64,000 nucleotides of DNA from Beverwykella pulmonaria. Lineage: Eukaryota > Ascomycota > Dothideomycetes > Pleosporales > Melanommataceae. Under the pieces are notes generated by a model. That model did not search any database, had not been told where the DNA came from, and worked only from the letters and a program-made list of their open reading frames with translations. The translations under genes and the position numbers were made by a program. Of this stretch, positions 22,541 to 34,753 are shown piece after piece. Location: the NCBI GenBank assembly GCA_001599595.1, contig BCHH01000005.1, positions 1,061,552 to 1,125,551 of the forward strand, given 5' to 3'. How positions within the stretch are numbered: the first letter of the stretch is position 1; every line of letters starts with the position of its first letter.

Positions 22541-24810
22541 TTGCCTCTTTCTAATTCAATGATCTTCTAGATGTGTACAGGAATACGCTCAATCTAAGCT
22601 TGTATTTTGTCCTGAGGCAGGTCCTTCTAGCACTGCTCCCACACACGTATTGCTTCTGCTCTGCTCCCTTCTTCGTAGTAAACCTTTTCATCCATGGCCG
22701 GCACGGCTTGATAGCGTTTAAACTGGGTGAGTTGCCACACCAAAGCAGCTTCTGGATGCCGTGTAGATTGTATACATGTCTCTGTACGTAGTGGTTGTGA
22801 GCAGGTGCTTTGTCTTCTTAAACAATTGTTCCTGGCCGCTCAGCTATACATTGTTTAGCAAAGAGAAACAGCTTTAGAAATAGGATAATTGACTATATCA
22901 ATGTTAGTCAATTCCTGAGCCTTTGCCTCGTCCAATCTTTCTACTTGTCTTGTTCTACGTCTATTAAGGCTGCATGCCAAACTTATTCTGTAGACTAAGG
23001 CGACGCATGCTGGTTTCAAGCACCCAATGCTTTTTTATAATAGGCCTAAGCTAGAAAACGAAGCAGTCAACGAATACCAACAGGCAGACGGGCTATCATC
23101 GTGGGAACGAAGGAACAACGACGGCGAAGCGACTATCTGATCTGAACTGAAACTCATACCTACTACACCCCTACTCTCCTACCCATACCCTCACTATCTC
23201 TTATACTCAATCCCTTTTTCTTGATTTCCCCTGTACGGGGGCAAGCGTGACAGAACGGGCGGTCGAAAGTTAAGGAAAAGAAGCTATATACGCTCAAGAG
23301 CGTACAAACAGCACATAAGGCACACGAAAGGTTTTCCTTGTATATAGGTTTTTCCTAAGGTAATAGTCTGCATAGCTCTAGAGAGGGCTGGTAACAGACG
23401 GTAAATAGAAATAATAATAATAATAGGCCTAAGCTCGTTATTTAACTCATCAATCTTAACAATAGCAGCCTCCTTCTCTTTCTTCGTTTCTAGTGTCTAG
23501 CAGTGGCACTGTCACGACGACGGCATTCAGATTAAAACGCTAGATAACAAGTATCAGATTTAGAGCTGATTGCTACGCGCTACTGCCGTGATGGTTCAAG
23601 ACATCAAGATGCAGAGAAAGAGAAGTTTCCTCTGTCGGCTAAATACAATGCGTTCTTGGCTCGTGCGCAACCAAGGTATTAGATCGGGTAAAGTGTCAGG
23701 GGAATCAGATGTCATGACAACCAGGTGTCCGGGAACCAGAATGGTTACAGTGACAGTACCTTTCGGGCTCGTCGTTCGGAGGGTACTGTATTCTACAGTA
23801 CCCTTGACTGTGTCACTCCGTGACAGGCAAGGACCTTTCTTATTGTACCCTTCCACCTCTCGCGAATACAGCTTCAAACAAAGGCTTATCTGCTTTTCTC
23901 CAAATTCTATACCTACTACGTCTATAAAGAAGAAGAACAGATGTTTTGTCAGACTAAATAATCTTCTTCTACTCTAAAGACACCACTCAAATCATTCCTT
24001 CTTCATCTTCTTTGTCAACCCAGGCTTCCTCGTCAGTTTCTTTTTCTTTTTTTTTTTTTGAACTCCGCCTTCCTTAAGACTCGCTATACTGTTGCAGCTA
24101 AAATATTAAATCTTTCTTGATTAGGTTCGCCGGCAACGTTAGCACAAGACCTCTCTTAGCTATAGCAGTTATAGCGTACAGAATTAATAAGTCTTTCAGA
24201 GATTTCATCCTGTTTTAATAACCAGCTAGATTAATAGCCCTCTTCAAGGTATTTGTTGATAAGCTTTAGTGGCCGCTGGCATGGATCAAAGCCTCGTTTA
24301 ATTGCTTGCGCGAATACCAAGTTAATTGTCCATTTTGAAATTCCTGTCGGTATACCCGCCCGTGAAATGGGAAGGTCCTATAGACGCTGTTAATCGACTG
24401 CCCGTGGGTTTCGCAGAACGCTAGTCCACGGCGGTGCAAGAGCGCAGGGTACGGTAGAAAGAGTATGGATTGCTTGTGACCACGAATCTTCTACGTAGCA
24501 AGGGCTAGCAGCGACGTCGAAGTCCTCTGCTAGCTTGCCAATTGTAGGTTTTGATTCTCGGGTGTGTCCTCCTTCTAAATTGCCGGGGCCGTATATTTAT
24601 GCCTGTGCGGATCGCTCGCTTAATCCACCCAGTCCTCCTTCTGAGTCATTGTTATATACCGTGCAATCCACTGTAATACCAACAATTCCAGTCACGCCAG
24701 AAACTCCACCATTTGGTTTACCAGCTGCCTTTAGAGCAACAACTAAGGCACGAGTAGCAATATCATGAGGAGCCATTGTACAAAAGGTATAGAATTGAGT
24801 TGACAAACGA
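22541..24810 (-). pseudogene. Tc1/mariner-type transposase relic
   Basis: Two pieces on the minus strand look like the ends of one dead transposase. At 24.62-24.78 kb is an N-terminal helix-turn-helix start (MAPHDIATRALVVALKAAGK, then PNGGVSGVTGI). At 22.56-22.76 kb is the C-terminal end of a DDE domain: WCGNSPSLNAI, PWMKR.TTKKGA, and in another frame ERIPVHI.KIIELERGNEYK. The 1.8 kb between them is scrambled and holds no frame. The order and strand fit one old element of about 2.3 kb. Confidence 0.5.
23781..23803. repeat. Perfect 10-bp inverted repeat
   Basis: GGGTACTGTA, a TTC loop, then TACAGTACCC. It sits inside the transposase relic region and may be a foldback remnant; no function can be assigned. 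Confidence 0.7.
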
Positions 24811-25283
24811 TGCGGAAAAGGCGAGGTTGAGGAGCAAAGACCACGTCAGCTCGGAGCAATTCCTAAATCAGGAATGTGGCGTCTACCCTGTCTTGGGCAA
24901 GGACTTCTGAAAGGCACCTCCGCATTGTTCCGAGGCGTTGCATGTGCTCAGTCATAAATACCGATGGAGAAATTCGAGCGACAAGCCTTGCGAACACCTT
25001 CTGGATGGAGCCGGGGTATCGCTGTTTTGGTAACAATCGAACGATCGTGGTACTGATCAAGTTAAAGCCGGCGAGAAGGATGATCTAGTTCGGCTATTGG
25101 CAATATTACTTCTCTTGAAAGAACACACGCTACCGAAAGACAACGAGAGCGAAGCACCAAATGCGGTCATCAAAACCAACAAAATATGCAAGGGCAGGTG
25201 TTACAAACTAGTGTATTCCAACGCCGTCGCTATGCACTATATATCTTTTCAACATGCCTCCTCTTTTTCCAAGAATACAATAA

Positions 25284-27736
25284 CTACAACATTAGAGCAA
25301 AACTAAACGCAGCCACAACAACGGCGGTCAAAGCACTACCTAGCCTTGTGGCATCAGAGGCCTTGTTCGCGTTACCGTCCTTCAGCACTGCTTTCCCCTC
25401 AGTAGCAGACTTATCGCCGGTGCTGCCATCAACGCAGACCTTGGAAGCATCACCCCAGCGCGCATCAACGGCCTTCTTCCACACACTCGTGACGTTACGC
25501 ACCATGTCCGCTGTGTAGAACAACCGGCAGTCCGCAGCCTCGTAGATGAAATTGAGAGGAGTGGCCTTGGTATCGCCCTGGCGGATATTGTCGCGAAGAT
25601 TGATAACGGAGGCGCTTTCACCATTGGCTTGATAGGCTGTCCGGCCTTGGGGTCGTGTGGTGTAGATTAATTTACCGAAGTCAGTGTCGTTTAACTTGGT
25701 CTGGGCTTCTTCAGGGAGGTTGAGATATGCGCGTTCGGCTTCAGAGTACACTTGGGACCATGTGTAAACTTGGGAGCCTAAAAAAATTAGCATCTATATA
25801 CAAAGGGTACAGAGGGTTAAAATTAAAAGTACCTTTAGAGCCGGAAACACCTTGCATAGCCCCATTTCGCGGAACACCACCCACGACTACTTGGTTCACA
25901 CCTCCTTGGTTCTTCATGAATTCAGAAAAGACGGCGCAAGTTGACCCACAGCCACCTGAGAGTCAATTAGCAAATGTTGTACACTTAAGAGCGGGGAAAG
26001 TCATACCATCCTGCAATAATACGATGTTCTCAGACTTGAAGGGTTGGTTTTTGTTCAAGTCGTTGGCACGGGTGCGGTATCCAGTTACGTCCAAGGATAA
26101 ATCATCGGAGAAGAAATTGTTCAAATCCTTGCGAGAAACCGAGGTGAAGTTGTCGCCATTAATGACATGGGGGCCAAAGTAGTCTTGCCATGACGTGAAG
26201 TTCTTGTTGTCGACCGTGTTCGGGAGTTTATAATTGAAGATACTCTGCCACAAGATGCCGGCTGTGGCGTTTTCACCATTGGTTTGGAAGTCCTGCAATG
26301 CTTGTTCGTATGTGGTATTTTTCAGCACCTCGGTCATCCATTGACCGACGACGTCAAACGCCTCATTAGCGCGGAATTGAGAGGCACCATAGGGGTCCAT
26401 GCTAGGGAAAAGCTATGCAATGTCAGAATCCGTGTTGCGAGCGCGGCAAGAGGAGAGTGTGCTTACCTGTTTGAACAAATCGTAACCCAAGAAAACGCGG
26501 CCCCCACCGTTTCCACGCAAGTCAATAACAAGCTTCTTCTTTCCAGCAGCGACGGCGTTCTTCAAGAACGTGCCAGTAAGATCTTGGAACTCGGCAGGTC
26601 CATTGTCGGTTTCGGGCGAAAATGACGGCACGCTAAGAACCGCGACGTCATCATATCCTGTACCACTGAGATAGTATCCTCCGATGACTGCCTCCGAGTG
26701 CAAGATCTCAGGTTTCGGAAAACCAGTCGCGGTGGGTGCTGCAGTTTGACGCTTAACTTTGGTGGCATCGCGCTTCGAGTTCGATTTAGGAGGTCCCTGG
26801 TTGCAGAACGTATTGAAGAAGTCCGTACCATCCTGGATGTTGTCGAACGAGTTTAGGGGAACGCTAGCGCTGTTGATATATGTAAATTCAGAGCCATTCT
26901 TGTGCTTGATGTATGTGTTATCGCCATCGGGGGTATTAGAGCGTCCAAACTGGTTCACTCTCTGTCCTGTGGAAATCTGAGCCTGGTTGGGGAACAGGCG
27001 GTTGTAACGAGCGTGATCTTCGTGATATTGGAAGGGAACGGACCAATTTTGGAGATATTCGTCCGCAGTTTGGTTGTTGATCTCGACGATTGGCGACGCT
27101 GTCCAGCCTTCGTTTTGGCTTACCATTATGTCATCTAAGCAACCGTGTTAGCATTTGAAGACTTGCGCAGCGCCATGAACAATGCTTACAAAAATTGTAC
27201 AACTCGGGAAGAGCTTTCCCATCCGACGAAACGGATACAAGAGCGAATTCGTCCAACAGGCCCAGTCCAATATTGCCCCGCCTGAAGCGGAAGACATTGA
27301 CAATATCTGGATTCCATACGAAGTGGAAGTCGTAGGCCTTCGCTACCACCAAAGACAAATCCTTCTGAACCGAGTATTCGTCCTTGTAGCCCTTCATCTT
27401 TGCCGAAATGTCCACAATTTGCTGCTGTATATCTGCTTTCTTTTCCGTGTATCCCGAAGGAGGGTTTTCGATCCAAGCAAGATTAGATTGCCACTGAATG
27501 TAGTACTGCATTTCTTCGATCAAAGCCTGATCTTCCTTTACGTTGACCGGGACCGACTTCAGGCAGTCTTCGGCAGCTTGAGCAGGCACCAATGCAGCCG
27601 TAGCTTCGGGATACTGCGACATAAAAGCCGCAGACATGGAGCTGACTGACTGGCATGGAGTGAAGTCGGATGCAGCCCTTACTGTCCGGCTGTTAAGCAG
27701 GACAGCGGCGCTCACGACGAGAAGATCGAAAAGCAT
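25284..27736 (-). CDS. Secreted S41-family (C-terminal-processing-like) peptidase with GPI-type tail
   Basis: Probable extracellular serine peptidase of the S41/tail-specific fold. Five exons, 27736-27190, 27134-26467, 26412-26007, 25955-25833 and 25777-25284, give 745 aa; all introns are short and GT..AG. An N-terminal signal (LFDLLVVSAAVLLNSRTVRA) starts it. The S41 core is seen in the middle: DDVAVLSVPSF, then KKLVIDLRGNGGG at the end of exon 2. The likely nucleophile region is GGCGSTCAVFSEF in exon 4, followed by VVVGGVP. Many N-x-S/T sites and an exposed Cys-rich N-terminal part fit secretion. The last residues form a small-residue stretch plus hydrophobic end (SALTAVVVAAFSFALML), like a GPI-anchor signal, so it may be held at the wall or membrane. 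The exact catalytic residues are inferred. Confidence 0.85.
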
Positions 27737-30416
27737 CTTGAGCGACGAAAAGACGGTGCTGAAACCGACACACTGTAGTTACCGAACAACTACAGGGCCA
27801 GGGAAAAGGGTGCTGGAAACAAGTGCGAGGCTTGAAGAAGGGAGACAAGAAAAAAGACAAGAAGGAACATGCGGGAGGCAGGAGTTTAATAACATCTCCG
27901 GTTGGAAAGCGCCGCAAATCCCAGGGCATTGATTCGCGCCTGCGCCTCACTGTCACCACCAGGTACAGGCCAGGTACAGAACAAGCCATAATATGGCTGG
28001 GTAGCAAAAAGGATCGCAGAACCAAGTCCGCCAAGGCCAGCTGACCCCTAACGCTAAGACATTCTCAGATAAGCCTGGGGGCGGAGACGTGAAAGACGAA
28101 CAGAGACTGGCTTCGTGTAGGCCGTTCTAGGCAGAACTTAAACACGAACTGCGGCTGAGGGGGCGCTAAGGGCGGTTTGGGTTAACGAAATGGGCGCCAT
28201 GTGTTGCGCATGACTTTGAACTGGCGCCGTAGTGTAGGAGAGCAATGTTAACAACATGTTATTTCGAAAATGAAGGAACGAAATTCTTGGGACCAGCGAG
28301 CAAGTGCTGGGTAGCGCTCACATGGCGGGGTGCCTCACATCAGCACAGGTCCTCTTCCAACAGTGCGTTGGTCCGAGCCACATTTGATCGAATTTCAAAC
28401 TGACTAAAAGGGGCAAGCCTTGTGCCCTTGTGGCTGGGAGGAGGAATAAGCGCTTGCGGAGACGTCTTGGCTAATGCTTGGCCTCAGCACTAAATTTAGG
28501 CCCTGGAAATTGGGCCCGATTTCAAACTCGACAAGTCTCAGAAATCTGAAAGAGATGCTATTTTTCGGTAACTCTGTCTGCGATATTTGAAGGACGTTTG
28601 GGCGCTCAACATGTCGAGCAATGTGAGCGCTGTCATCAAGCGGAGGAGAAGCGACAATGAGAGCGATGTGCTGATGAGATCTTCTCTATGGGGCTAACAG
28701 AATTCGGTAGGTGCAGGAAAGCAATGCCGATGTTGGCAACGGTGGGGCTGTGAAATTCGATGGTGTTCTAGTAAAATGCCATTTGAGGTCACCGGAACCC
28801 TTGAAAGCTTATGTCCGGTCAGGCGCAAAACACGAAACTCTCCAACTGAAGCTCTTGTCTTCGCACGTTGTATTTCGAGCAAGGCTCATGCGGGACCCTT
28901 CTCCTTAGACTTAGGAGTTGGCCCTGTGTTCCACTTGAAACAAAGCGAAGGATTTCCAGGTGACATTTTACCAGATGAGCTCTTGGACGCCTTACCGTCC
29001 GTTTCTAGGAAATGGTTATAGTAATCCTGAAGGAAACTCCATGTCCAAGCCGACGTGTAGCCCCTATAAAGGAGCTCTTTGTGGCTGTTAGGCGGCTGAA
29101 CCGCCCGTGCCCAGTGTTGGATTGCTACCAGTTTATTTCTCTGGGGTTGCACGAGGTTGAAGCGACTATGCGCAACATCGATAGAGGTCTGTAGTACTGT
29201 TATCCAAATGCAGTTCTAGAATAGTTTCTGTCAAGGCTAATCTGCAGACTGGGTGCTGTGGCGATGAGTTGCGATGTGTAAGCGGCTAGTGCTGCAGCTG
29301 CGATGCAGCATGGCATTTCATTATCGCCCAATTCAGCCACCATGCAAAGGCAAACAAAATTCGGGCGGTGACAGTGGACAATCTACGATGGCGCCTAGTC
29401 ACTACTGTAAGTATCGAAGCCGCTCAGCCATACCAATTTGACAACAACGCACAGTAGATGCACAGATAGAAAGAAGAGATGCGAGTGATGAGAGAGTCCA
29501 TTAGAGGAATGGCGGGATGCGAATGCTAAGGTGTGAGTGTGCTGCCCCGTGCCGGCCGGCAAACAGCTTTCCGAGCTGCCTCATCAACTCTCGCCATTTT
29601 CACCACTTACACTCATCCCTTCGCAATGATGGATTCAACGCCGAGAATGCAGTAATATGGATATACAATCGTACAATAGATACTCATCAGCGCAAAACAC
29701 ACATGATAGTGCCGTCAGAAAGTCTATGGGTTGTAGCTGCTGCAACCCGCGTCTTCACCAGTCTGCAAATGCACAAATGGGCTGGCCTCCAACCTAGGAA
29801 TTCGCTATCATTTCCAGTACCCAGTATCATAGCTATTCCAAGAGTACAACTTCCTGAAAGCGATGGTCTTGCGTGCCATCCCTAGTCTGGCATTTGGCAC
29901 AAACCACTAGCCGGACACATAGTTTGCATGTGTCTGGCATTACCATATCTGGCTGTATTTTCGAGCGACATATAGCATCAACCAATTTGTCTGGTAAATT
30001 ATAGAGCAGATGCGACCTTTTGACAGTATCAAAACCTCCCACAGCAGATTTGACGTCTCCGGGAAGCGAGCGCGAGTGGCGGCGCCCGCACATGCACATC
30101 TTTTCGAACTTAACAGTGGAGAGAGTTGCTCTAACCGTCTAACCGAATAAACTCATGTCCCCATCTCCACATCTTTGTCCCTCAGGCGTTGGGCTAACTA
30201 GTCATATTTGAACATCCAGGCTATTTCCAAACTCGGGCGATACTGGGCACGAAATAGCAAGCAAGACATCTGCAGTGCTACTCGAGATGGTGTACCACGT
30301 TCTGGTCGTCGTACATGTTTGCGTTCATAACTGGCCCGCATCACATCTTTCAACGCGAAGAAGTGTTTGACTTTCTCCTTTCCTTAATCAATTGTCGCAA
30401 TTCACTCAAACACGAA
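27737..30416. other. Gene-poor stretch
   Basis: 2.7 kb without a gene I can support. A minus-strand frame at 28.70-29.15 kb stays open except for one TGA but matches no family I know. The right end would be the promoter of the split rhodopsin-domain gene. Confidence 0.4.
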
Positions 30417-31106
30417 TGAGCCCAGACACTACGTCCAACTCCACTTCGAAAAATGTATGTTACTATCAGACAGCTACCTCTTCATCGAGACCCGTACCCT
30501 ATTCCGGAGAACTCGAACTATAACAGGGGTTCTCTGTATCTTGCCATTACCGCTGCGCTGGTTTCCATCGCGCTATTGATCTTCTTGCTAAAAGTCCACA
30601 CTCGTACAAGACTTCTATGTTTTTTCGACGTCGATGACTGATTGATGATGGCCGCTGTAGTAAGTCGGCCGGAAGTTACGCTATCTATACGTGACGATCT
30701 GATCCTGAGTTCATATCAGCTATGCGCAATCGGAGTGCTAATCACCTTCACTGTACTGACAAGACTTAAGATTGGAAGACGCTATTGGGTAATTCCCTCC
30801 GAAGACGTTCTTAGAATAGCTCGTTGGGTATGGCTCTTCACTTTGCTCCTGGTCCTCGGCATGAGCTTCATCAAGCTTTCTGTCGCATTCTTCCTCCTTC
30901 GGACCATTCACCACACAAAATACCGATGAATTGTATATGGCATGATTGGTATATGTCCCTTCCAATCGACAGAAGCCATTTAGTGTGATTGACACGAAAA
31001 AGTTTTGTTAGTACCGTTGACCTTGACCTGGTTCGGAGTACTCGTCTTTCAATGTGTACCCATCTCAGCAGCTTGGGATCTCGTTGCATCCCGTCGGCAC
31101 TGCATA
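30417..31106 (+). pseudogene. N-terminal half of a split rhodopsin-domain gene
   Basis: Encodes TM1 to TM4 of a fungal rhodopsin-domain protein: TM1 (SLYLAITAALVSIALLIFLL), the FDVDD-stop-LMMAAV loop, LCAIGVLITFTV, WLFTLLLVLGMSFIKLSVAF, and after another intron WFGVLVFQCVPISAAWDLVA with the conserved Cys. Introns near 30663-30718 and 30948-31010 remain recognisable. Two Trp codons have become TGA (in DDW and in KYRW), both single G-to-A changes. The match ends abruptly after the Cys-Ile codons at 31106, where foreign DNA begins. The matching C-terminal half is at 46261-47547 on the same strand. The start region (ATG at 30417 or 30453) is uncertain. Confidence 0.8.
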
Positions 31107-31114
31107 TCGCTACT
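31107..31114 (+). repeat. Left terminal repeat of the inserted element (inferred)
   Basis: TCGCTACT at the left border pairs imperfectly (6 of 8) with the right-end reverse complement CCGCTATT. The dinucleotide TA just outside (31105-31106) recurs outside the right end (46261-46262). Short, so only suggestive. Confidence 0.4.
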
Positions 31115-31485
31115 AATATGTATGTGGTGGTGGAAACGCATCCATTTTCGGACGTCTTTTGCCGCCGCTTTCGCCGCCGCTTTCGCCAGCTTTTCCACCT
31201 CGCTTAGCCCTTGTCGCATCGCTGCTTTAAAGGAGGCTCCCCTCGCCTACGACTAAAAGTGCCAAGCGCAGCATCACTACGCCGCACCCATCCCCGTTTC
31301 CTGAGGGTGAGCATACCCACCACTTGTCCTCTGTCAGCTAATTATGGCACTCCCCTCGAAGCCGCCCACAGCCAGCGCCTACTTGAAGGGTCGACGGCCA
31401 GCCTGCCATGCCGTTGTTTCCAGGCATTTCACCCCACCTTAGCAATACTAAACCACTCTCTGTTTCTGCGCATATTGTTTGTTAC

Positions 31486-34003
31486 ATGTCAACATCCACC
31501 CTCGATACAACGCCTATGGGTCTTCAAAATCAACGATCCAAAGATTATGGCGCGCGTACGCGTGTTCGAACGACAGTCATTGCTGTTAGGGTAGCGAAGG
31601 AAAGTGCATCCGATACCGCTACCGTCCCGAACACCGTCCTAAATAGCACTCCGTATCCTACCCGCACTACAACCCTCTCCTCGACCTCGACCCCGACTAC
31701 CCACTCAGCCCATGAGATGGACTCAGACTTCAGCTCCTATTCGGATGCGTCCGCGGATCTAGAGACGCCATCGGATATAGACGCTGAGATAACCGCGGGA
31801 AAAGAACTCGGCATCAGCTTGTACGGAGAGTTAGGCGCGGCACTAAACCCTGAAGTAGAAGAGATAATGGGGGATATTGCTCGCTTTAGAGAGGAAGGGC
31901 CAACGAGGCCCAGACACACTCCTCGAACTACGGAACTGTGGAAGACAGAGAGTGAATTCTGGGCCAAGTAAGTTTGATACTATGCGCCTCCTCCCTATTT
32001 TCGCCACGTTCTGACAAGCCGGTGCTAGGTTTTGCTATAAGATTCGAAAGCGGACGGGATTAGGTGTAGAGGAATTACTACGTAGATGCGACCCAGCCAT
32101 ATTCAAATCGTACCTCTTCTGGCGGAAGAAAGAGTCCCGGATCAAGAAAGAGAGCACGATAGAGGCATATTGGAAACGAATTAGCATGTACTATCAAGAT
32201 GTCACGGGATATGCAATAGGGAATGAGGTCCTAAAAGATGTTCGAAATGTATGTTGCCACTATATTTCTCTAGTTATGAATCTATACTGATAACTAGAGA
32301 AGTGGCTACCGCGCCTAGGGCTTGACAGATCGAAGAAGGAAAAGCTTGCGATGTACGTCCAAACGCTCTACGCTATCATTCACGCACTCTTGGTCTGCTG
32401 TATTGGCAATCCGACTAAGAGCACAATTATTGTAAATGTGAACTTAGAGCACGTTAAGAACAAGGAGAAGGGTGGGACACCGTAGGTCGAATAAGAAAGA
32501 CGATTTCCCTAGCTCTTACTAATGTTGCTTAGGAAGAAGTTCACTTTCCGACTGGAAGGACTCCCTGCGCTCTGCATCGTCTTGCACGTCCTCAGTATCG
32601 CCCAAGGTCGAAATGCGTTCCGAAACAACATTACAAGCGTTCAACAAATATTTGACCTCGTTATACCAGCAGAGCGTAACGTGCTCCGCATCCAATAGAA
32701 AAAGGAAATGCTGGATAAACCGTTCTTCTGCGACTTCGACTATACAGTCAACAGAGGACGCATACAAGAAGATAGGGCTTTCCCGTATGCGAAATACCGT
32801 GATGGGTTCATGCAGTTAGGACTTGTCTTAGGAATTGAGGAACCCTTGGAGCTTTACGAGATACAACGAGCTTCAGGACAGAACATCAATAGTATGTAGG
32901 CCTCTTATTGCGCGTCCCGACCCTTCGTACCAAACTTATGTGATCACTCAGGCGCAGCCACTTCCGCGGAACGGAACCAGGCCATGGGCCACGACGGGGA
33001 CACATACGAGCGATACTATACGCCAACGCATATTGCACGCGACTTCCAGGCAATCTATTTTGGAACTCCCCCAGAAGAGGAGCTCATCCGATCTGTTGCG
33101 AGCATGGGCCTATCGCGAGACCGCCGCGCTCCAATAGAGCTTAATGATACGCAACAGAAGGAGGTACAGAACGACCCTTTACTTGCAAGCCTCCGCAGAG
33201 AACGAGAAACGTACAAGCAGGAGCTCAAAGTCCAGGGCTTTTATCCACTCTAGAGGGCAAAGGGAACCGATCTACACAACAGATATGAGCGGACGAACAA
33301 GGAAATTGCTAGTACCTATCAGCAATTATACAGATTGTGACTGAAGTAGGTTATTCGTGAATTCCATGACTCAATTGATACTATCAAGGTAGCTAAGCAG
33401 CTTAATGGAAAGACAGCGGTAGAAGTGCTAACGCTGCCGCCCGCTGAGTTTGAGCTTCGAGAGCGAGCGACCATAGCCGCCATGCTTTTCAAGCCAATGA
33501 AAATAGATAAGACTCGCATGAAGTTCGTTCACACCTTGGTTTGTTTATTCCCGTTGCGAGAGACGCGTCGGCTAAAGGCTACAAAACGTGCGGCGGCAGA
33601 GTTTGGGTTCGAAAGCTACGAAGAACCTACCGCGGCGAAACGAAAGACGAGCGCGGATGACCCCACGAAGTGCACAATAAGCCACAATAGCAAGTTTATC
33701 AAACAAGAGCCCGACCAATCCGAGTGCGAAGACTTTACGAAGATCGAGCCTCGACATTTGTACCCGAACGTGCCACCCCACCCAGTATGCGACTTCTGTT
33801 ATGGCATTAAGCAGCGCTCGCACAGGCAGCGGACCGAACATTGGCCACGAAAGGATGTTCTCAATAAACACGTAAACATCCACCTCCGGAATGCCGATTA
33901 CTAGAGAGAGTTCAAGTGTCCTTACCCTGACTGTCGTAGCGTAGTGCATGGTGCGATACATTTCAAAAAGCATTCGCTAGAGGTACACAACGTAGCTCAC
34001 TAA
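31486..34003 (+). pseudogene. DUF3435 tyrosine recombinase (Starship-captain family), degraded
   Basis: Captains are tyrosine recombinases that move Starships. The gene is recognisable with its introns: 31486-31967 (acidic N-terminus), then KSYLFWRKKESRIKKESTIE, GLDRSKKEKLAMYVQTLYAI, FTFRLEGLPALCIVLHVLSI, MLDKPFFCDFDYTV, the AERNQAMGHDGDTYERYY box with the His and the probable catalytic Tyr, and a C-terminal zinc-finger tail (CPYPDC..HFKKHSLEVH). In-frame stops lie at 32696 (TAG where Trp is expected), 33251 (TAG), 33338 (TGA), 33347 (TAG) and 33902 (TAG). The stretch that should hold the first catalytic Arg (a YTGxRPG-type motif) is missing between IHALL and GNPTKST, and IRR has become IQR. 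So it is catalytically dead. The introns still have good sites, so decay is mainly by point change. Confidence 0.82.
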
Positions 34004-34753
34004 TATATATAGACCTCTACTTCGCTGTATAGATGAGAGGCGGTGCTAGCCGAGATGGCATATTCATAGGCCTTGGATAATTGGGACAATTCGGCCTAGT
34101 CAAGGAAGAAAGTACGACTGCGGAGAGGCAACATAAGCATGACGAGTGTGAATTTTCTCTACCTACCTGTGCCAGTCTTAAGGGGTGGATAGCTAATAGT
34201 GAAGCGAAGCGTAGAGTAATAAGATGTGGTAACCTAGACTCGCGTGCTGAGCGTAAAGCTCCCCTAGAAGCAGACACAATAGAGCTAAAAGCGCGATGTA
34301 CTTAAATGGTGTTATTGAGAAAATGGTTGATGTTAATATAACTACTCTACGCATACTGTTCCTTGATGCGGGATATTATAACCATTGTCGATTAGCAATA
34401 GGCTCGCCAAAAGCCTCTGTTGCTTGCAGTCTTCGTCTCCTATCTTGAGCAGCTTATAAGATATCTCTTCTCTGTTTTTCTGTTGTCTGGAACATGCTCG
34501 GCGAGGGTGTTTGCTTTTAGTCGTGATCGTCCACATGTAATCCAAACACCGGATCGTCACTGTCCACTTGCACTTTCTACTACTGCAGGCTAACCTATCA
34601 TTCAGGCTACCTGATCGTGGTTGACTATGATGATGATGATGATGATGATCGTACCCATTATATCACGGCACCACCGAAACTTTACAAAGGTTCAGCCCAC
34701 TCCTCTTATGAGATAAGCGCCGCTGAGAGAAAGGGTACAATGTTAATAAGACC
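34004..34753. other. Spacer between captain relic and NLR, with GAT-repeat
   Basis: No gene seen. A (GAT)n microsatellite of about seven units lies near 34626-34648. The two flanking genes are convergent, so both 3' ends face this spacer. Confidence 0.5.

Noticed and set aside
28694..29152. Minus-strand frame open except for one TGA
   Set aside because: No family recognised, no splice signals or promoter; could not be told from chance.
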